Assembly (NCBI RefSeq): GCF_019160155.1
Contig: NZ_JAFNIH010000019.1
Coordinates: 248,001 to 312,000, forward strand
Direction of reading: 5' to 3'
Length of the DNA stretch: 64,000 nt
DNA from: Pinisolibacter aquiterrae
GTDB taxonomy: Bacteria; Pseudomonadota; Alphaproteobacteria; Rhizobiales; Ancalomicrobiaceae
The notes beneath the pieces were generated by a model that was not told the DNA's origin, did not search any database, and saw only the letters and a program-made list of their open reading frames with translations. Both the position numbers and the translations under genes were made by a program. Shown here piece by piece: positions 63,604 through 64,000 of this stretch. Each line of letters opens with the position of its first letter. Positions within the stretch are counted from its first letter, which is position 1.

Positions 63604-64000
63604 TCACTCCGAGGATGGGATGCGGGGCGTGATCGCCCCGGTTTCGGTGAGGATCAGATCGAGCCGCCGATCATGAGCCTCCGCGGGCACGCCGTCGACC
63701 CGTTGGCAGGCGAAGGCGAGCCCGATCTTGAGCCGCGGGCGCCGGCTCTCCAGCCGATCGAGGGCGCGGTCGTAATGGCCCTTGCCGTAGCCGATCCGGT
63801 GGCCGGCGCCGTCGAAGGCGGCGAGCGGCATCAGGAGCACGTCCGGCTCGACCTCGCCCGCCCGCGCCGGCGGCACCGAGAGGCCGAATGAGGCGGGCTC
63901 CAGTGCGTCGCCCTCGCGCCAGTCGCGAAAGACCATGGTGACCCGGTCCTCGCCCACCACCGGCAGGGCGAGCCGCGCCCCCGCCGTCGCCAATCGGCGC
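63604..64000 (-). CDS. 5-formyltetrahydrofolate cyclo-ligase, C-terminal part, cut by window edge
   Basis: The last 132 codons of a 5-FCL (MTHFS) enzyme, which converts 5-formyl- to 5,10-methenyl-tetrahydrofolate with ATP. The family block PDVLLMPLAAFDGAGHRIGYGKGHYDRAL is present (about 50-78 of the visible part). The first residues seen are internal: no ATG occurs near 64000, and a TTG there is only an apparent start. The gene begins outside the window. It is followed by ymdB after a few bases. Confidence 0.88.
   Translation of the reverse strand, partial: RRLATAGARLALPVVGEDRVTMVFRDWREGDALEPASFGLSVPPARAGEVEPDVLLMPLAAFDGAGHRIGYGKGHYDRALDRLESRRPRLKIGLAFACQRVDGVPAEAHDRRLDLILTETGAITPRIPSSE

Noticed and set aside
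63991-63993. Apparent TTG start of the last minus-strand gene
   Set aside because: The frame remains open to the window end and 5-FCL proteins have about 60 more residues upstream; the gene is truncated by the window.

Overview
The window is a very GC-rich chromosomal segment of an alphaproteobacterium, almost certainly of the order Hyphomicrobiales (Rhizobiales). The evidence is the Irr-type Fur protein next to fabA-fabB-fabI, the DUF2849-cysI-cysH-DUF934 sulfate assimilation operon, SRP RNA directly upstream of dnaX, a serC-serA operon with a serC-type leader RNA, and the yebC-ruvCAB-ybgC-tolQRAB-pal-cpoB-tilS-ftsH-glmM order. No phage, plasmid, IS, tRNA, rRNA or CRISPR feature was seen. 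Most of the window is core genome with small insertions.

Region 1 (1-5.1 kb): the 5' end of lepA, a small exported DUF2147 protein, irr, and the unsaturated fatty acid genes fabA, fabB and fabI. Region 2 (5.1-11.2 kb): a DMT permease, an uncharacterised three-gene operon on the minus strand (TelA-like helical protein, DUF6384-like membrane protein, coiled-coil/glycine-rich protein) and an MFS permease. Region 3 (11.4-16 kb): assimilatory sulfate/sulfite reduction genes, a 2Fe-2S ferredoxin and a Nudix hydrolase. Region 4 (16-22 kb): a divergent AraC regulator/DMT permease pair, then SRP RNA-dnaX-ybaB-recR. Region 5 (21.8-27.7 kb): a PLP aminotransferase and DMT permease operon divergent from a TPP-riboswitch-controlled thiamine-precursor transporter (permease and binding protein, no ATPase), then a LuxR-type regulator and a small membrane protein. 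Region 6 (27.8-40 kb): uup, panB, a conserved membrane protein, purA, a GGDEF protein with a degenerate receiver domain, two DMT permeases and serC-serA.

Region 7 (40-64 kb) is an envelope, division and recombination block, nearly all on the minus strand: an outer-membrane barrel, glmM, a purine permease, ftsH, tilS, cpoB-pal-tolB-tolA-tolR-tolQ-ybgC, a second outer-membrane barrel, ruvB, ruvA, ruvC, yebC, a YmdB-type phosphodiesterase and the 3' part of a 5-formyltetrahydrofolate cyclo-ligase gene. Two plus-strand insertions break this order: a secreted protein/WYL regulator/VOC protein/exported rubredoxin set between ruvB and ruvA, and an ohrR-ohr peroxide-resistance pair between ruvC and yebC.

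The main non-coding discoveries are: (i) a family of ~114-bp intergenic repeats, three copies in the same orientation, each just 3' of a plus-strand gene (fabI, the DUF934 gene, recR). Each has a conserved ~41-nt core between two long hairpins whose arms change sequence but keep pairing. (ii) Five CtrA-box-like sites (half-site, 7 nt, TTAACC). These are apparently the only TTAACC/GGTTAA words in the window, and all lie in envelope-gene intergenic regions (upstream of tolQ, pal and both outer-membrane barrel genes). (iii) Matched palindromes at ohrR and ohr, an inverted repeat before the WYL-linked VOC gene, and a compact set of repeats between the aminotransferase and the TPP riboswitch. All assignments come from reading the sequence; no database search was possible.
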